Shown: one piece after another, positions 39,932 to 42,360 of the stretch
Layout of the letters: each line of letters opens with the position of its first letter
Numbering within the stretch: position 1 is the stretch's first letter
Assembly: GCA_023375785.1 (NCBI GenBank)
Contig: SZWC01004701.1
Coordinates: 97,857 to 140,216 of the forward strand
From: Penium margaritaceum
Taxonomy: Eukaryota > Streptophyta > Zygnematophyceae > Desmidiales > Peniaceae
Direction of reading: 5' to 3'
Length of the DNA: 42,360 bases
Notes under the pieces: model-generated
Database searches by the model: none
What the model saw: the letters and a program-made list of their open reading frames with translations, nothing else
What the model was told of the DNA's origin: nothing
Translations under genes and position numbers: made by a program

Positions 39932-42020
39932 CAGTGTAGACTACCGTGATCGAGGAAATAGGACTAAACTCTGTGAAAAGGTCGCAAACGGGACACATGT
40001 GGTCAGTCGCAGCGCCATCCACCACCCACAACGGCGTGGCAACACGCTCAGTGCCAGAGAGGAGGCAGTAGGCAGTCGTGTGAGGAGAGAGAGGTGACGG
40101 GTAGGGGACTGGAAAGGAGACATCGGGAGGAGGGGAAAGAGGTGCAGAAGCAGCGAGTAAGTCAAACAACGGAGACGTACCAGCGGGCGGCAGACCACCA
40201 AGCACTACCTCGGCGAGAATACGATGGATAAGAGCGATGATCGTATCCTCAGTCAGAGGAGGGGGTGCAACAGGAGCCGGCGGAGGAAGAACGGGAGCGC
40301 CAAGGGGAGGAGCGCCGAGAAGCGCAGCGGGGGGAAGTCCACCCGGAGCAAGATAAGGTCGTCCTCGGGGGAGAGCGCGCTGACGCGCTATGCGCTCACG
40401 AAGATCATGGACAGGAGGGAGCGGGCATGCATCGTGGTGATGACCGACAACCTCGCAGTTCCAACACATGGGTGGGCGAGCGCCACCACCGCCACCACCA
40501 CCCTTGCCAGGCGGGGCTCGCACGGCAAGGGCATGGGCGACTGGAGGGGGGAGAATACCGGGCAGGGCGTCGGACAGGTCAAGCTCATCGGGAGGGACGA
40601 ACGGCTGAGAGACCGCCTGGAAGGAGCGGAGTCCCTTTAGCAAGGCGGGCCAGACGGCACCGGGAGTCTGGTATGCAGTCTGAAGAGTAAGGGCGAGGGG
40701 AAAAGAGGTGAGAGCACCGGTAAAAGAGGGCCCAAGGCCAGCAACAATAGAGGTAACAAAGGCTGGATCTGTCAAGGAGACGCCCGTAGTGAGAAGCTCG
40801 CTCTGAAGGAGCTCGGCGCGCCCAAGATAAGCACCCATGGACTCATCAGGGCGGCGATGGAGAGTGGGGAGGTCAGCGAGAGGAGAAGAAGCAGAACGAA
40901 GAGATTCAGATGAGCAAAGGGCGAGGAGGGTAGTCCATGCCTCACAGGGACGAGCGGGAAGACCGACGGTGGGGGCGAACCGATCAAGCTGGCGCAGGGC
41001 GAAAGAGGGGGCGGCAGAGTAGAGGAGATGAAAGGCGAGAGCGCTATGGTCAGGGTGAGCAAGAGGGAGGGAGGGGGTGGGGTCATAGTGCTCCCAGAAG
41101 CCATGCATATGGGCCCAGGACACAAAGCGGAGGGACCACTCAGAGAACTAAGTGCCCCTGACGTGACTAGGGGCAGCAGTCAGGGGTAGTGAAGTGGGGG
41201 GGGTGGGGTGGAGACCAAGGCGGGCAAGCTGGGCGACCGCAAGGGTCATAGCATCGAGGCACGCCTCGGTACGGGCAAGCACAGCGACGGGGCCACCAGG
41301 GGGAGGGACACCGAGAGGAACAACACTGCCGACTGGAGGGACACCACCAGCCGGGATGCCACCGCCAACGGGTACGACACCACCCGGTGTGACGGCACGG
41401 CCAAGATGAGGAGCGCTAGTCGGTGCGAGAATGCTGGCGGGGGTGACGACCGAGGAAAAGGTTGGAGCACGTGCCGGAGGTGCAGCGGCGCTAGGGGTGA
41501 CGGTAGCAGTGGGAGTGACAACGACTCGACGGGCGACGGCACTGCTAAGGGGGACGGAACTACCAGTGGCGGCAAGAGAGCCGGCCACGAGGGCACCACG
41601 AGGAGGGACGAGGCGGTCGGCCTCGAGGACACCACCGGGGGCACCCACAGAGGTAGTGAAGCCGAGGCCTTTGGGTTCCACAGTGGTAACAGGAGGGATG
41701 GGAGGAGCGGCAGAGGGTGCTACAGGACAGAAGGCAAGGGCACCAAGGATGGCCGTGGAGAAGGGGAACTAAGGTGAGTGGGTGAGGGGTGGATGGCGGT
41801 GTGTCGAGGAAAGAGGGGCATGGAGAGCTTCGAGAGCGATGGTGACGAAAGCCTCCGCAGTAGACCGAGGAGAGAGAGCGAGAGAGTTGTCAACGAGTCC
41901 GTGATCGAGGGAGGGAGGACTAGCGGGACAAGAAGAGATATCCTGAGGGGATGTATGCTCGCGTCGCGCACGAGCTGCAGCTGCGGCAGCAAGAGCGCCA
42001 GAGAGACCGAGGTCAGTCAT
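39925..42020 (-). pseudogene. Copia-F gag and protease active site
   Basis: Likely start ATG at 42020 (MTDLGLSGALAAAAAARARR). One frame runs to about 39925 with stops only at 41771-41769 and 41150-41148. An Ala/Pro/Val-rich N-terminus leads to the capsid region from SLRFVSWAHMHGFWEHYDPTP, then PDESMGAYLGRAELLQSELL, a Gly stretch, a full CCHC knuckle CWNCEVVGHHHDAC, a Pro-rich spacer and the protease signature LWVVDGAATDHMCP. The catalytic triplet is Asp-Gly-Ala instead of Asp-Ser-Gly. A frameshift near 39925 separates the protease tail. Confidence 0.88.
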
Positions 42021-42360
42021 GGCGCTCCTAGCCGTAAGCCGAGGGGCAAGGGAGGCAAGGAGGGAACGATTACAAGAGCAGCGGACATGCAGCGGAGGGG
42101 GAACGGAAACCATGGTGTCAGGTGTGTATTTAGGGGATTTCATTATGGCGGGGAGGAGAGGGGAAGATGGAGGACAAGAGAACAACACGGAACAAACGAG
42201 AGGACTGATGGCAGGGCGGAGCGAGCACACCCGCAAGTGAAAAAAAGAGGTGTGAAGTGGGAGAGAGGGCATCTCAGATGCACGAGGGATGCGGGCGCGG
42301 GGAAGGACGAGAGAGGGGGGAAGAGAAAGGGAAGCGAAAAGGGAGAGAGGGGAGAAGTAG
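42021..42360 (-). other. Copia-F 5' leader, pyrimidine-rich on the element strand
   Basis: Strong C/T bias on the element strand and an open frame without stops upstream of the proposed gag ATG (to 42272). I could not find a PBS or LTR end, so the 5' LTR lies partly or fully beyond the window. Confidence 0.5.

Larger units (their letters stand above)
33996..42360 (-). mobile_element. Copia-F, best preserved copia element, runs off the window
   Basis: Right to left: leader (42021 on), gag (42020 down), protease, integrase, Pro/Ser-rich linker, RT, RNase H, 3' LTR (33996-35389). The coding region has few lesions: two stops in gag, a frameshift after the protease active site, one stop after integrase, frame changes at the two ends of the linker (one next to a gap and G-run), and one stop just before YVDD. 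No 5' LTR or PBS could be identified before the window edge. Confidence 0.9.

Noticed and set aside
40224..41777. Plus-strand Arg/Gly-rich open frames opposite Copia-F gag
   Set aside because: They are shadows of the GC-rich gag on the minus strand, and the minus frame holds the CCHC knuckle and protease motif.

Overview
This window is eukaryotic repeat DNA. It has no bacterial gene organisation, it carries (CA)n microsatellites, and every recognisable coding stretch belongs to a Ty1/copia LTR retrotransposon. All the primer-binding sites seen are of the initiator-Met tRNA type (TGGTATC-like). The style (several GC-rich copia lineages nested in each other, AT-rich spacers, contig gaps) suggests a large plant-lineage genome. 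A charophyte alga is my guess, but no host gene or marker in the window proves it. I found no convincing host gene, tRNA, rRNA or CRISPR.

Layout, with my own element names. 1-1869: microsatellite, a degenerate ~110 bp tandem repeat, then unassigned DNA. 1870-24390: Copia-B (+ strand), the oldest layer. Its 5' LTR (1870-2016 plus 10921-11551) is split by Copia-A (2017-10920, + strand, TSD CCCGG). Its pol is split between the integrase and RT regions by Copia-C (14796-21798, - strand, two 582-bp LTRs). Copia-C itself carries a third LTR copy plus 107 bp of Copia-B flank (17704-18382), replacing its integrase core. 24391-25232: RT fragment Copia-D1. 25233-25592: orphan LTR (E) with a PBS. 25605-27040: mostly unassigned. 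27085-28640: an unusual cluster of foldback units bounded by long G and C runs. 29034-31945: decayed Copia-D2, same family as D1. 31946-33995: AT-rich DNA with weak relatives of the foldback motif. 33996-42360: Copia-F (- strand), the best preserved element, running off the right edge.

How the parts work together: each copia element encodes Gag (with a CCHC knuckle in C, D2 and F), a protease, an integrase, RT and RNase H as one polyprotein. All copies are broken by stops, frameshifts, deletions or nested insertions. Copia-F has only a few lesions and Copia-C still shows an intact YVDD motif. No complete autonomous element is present.

Four gaps (5651, 11272, 19041, 37349-37360) are each flanked by a direct duplicate of 175-291 bp that stops exactly at the gap. 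These look like unmerged contig overlaps, not biology, and they affect lengths and reading frames nearby. The strongest leads for new biology are the G/C-tract foldback family near 27-28.6 kb, the four serial hairpins in the Copia-C LTR, and the templated-repair scar inside Copia-C.
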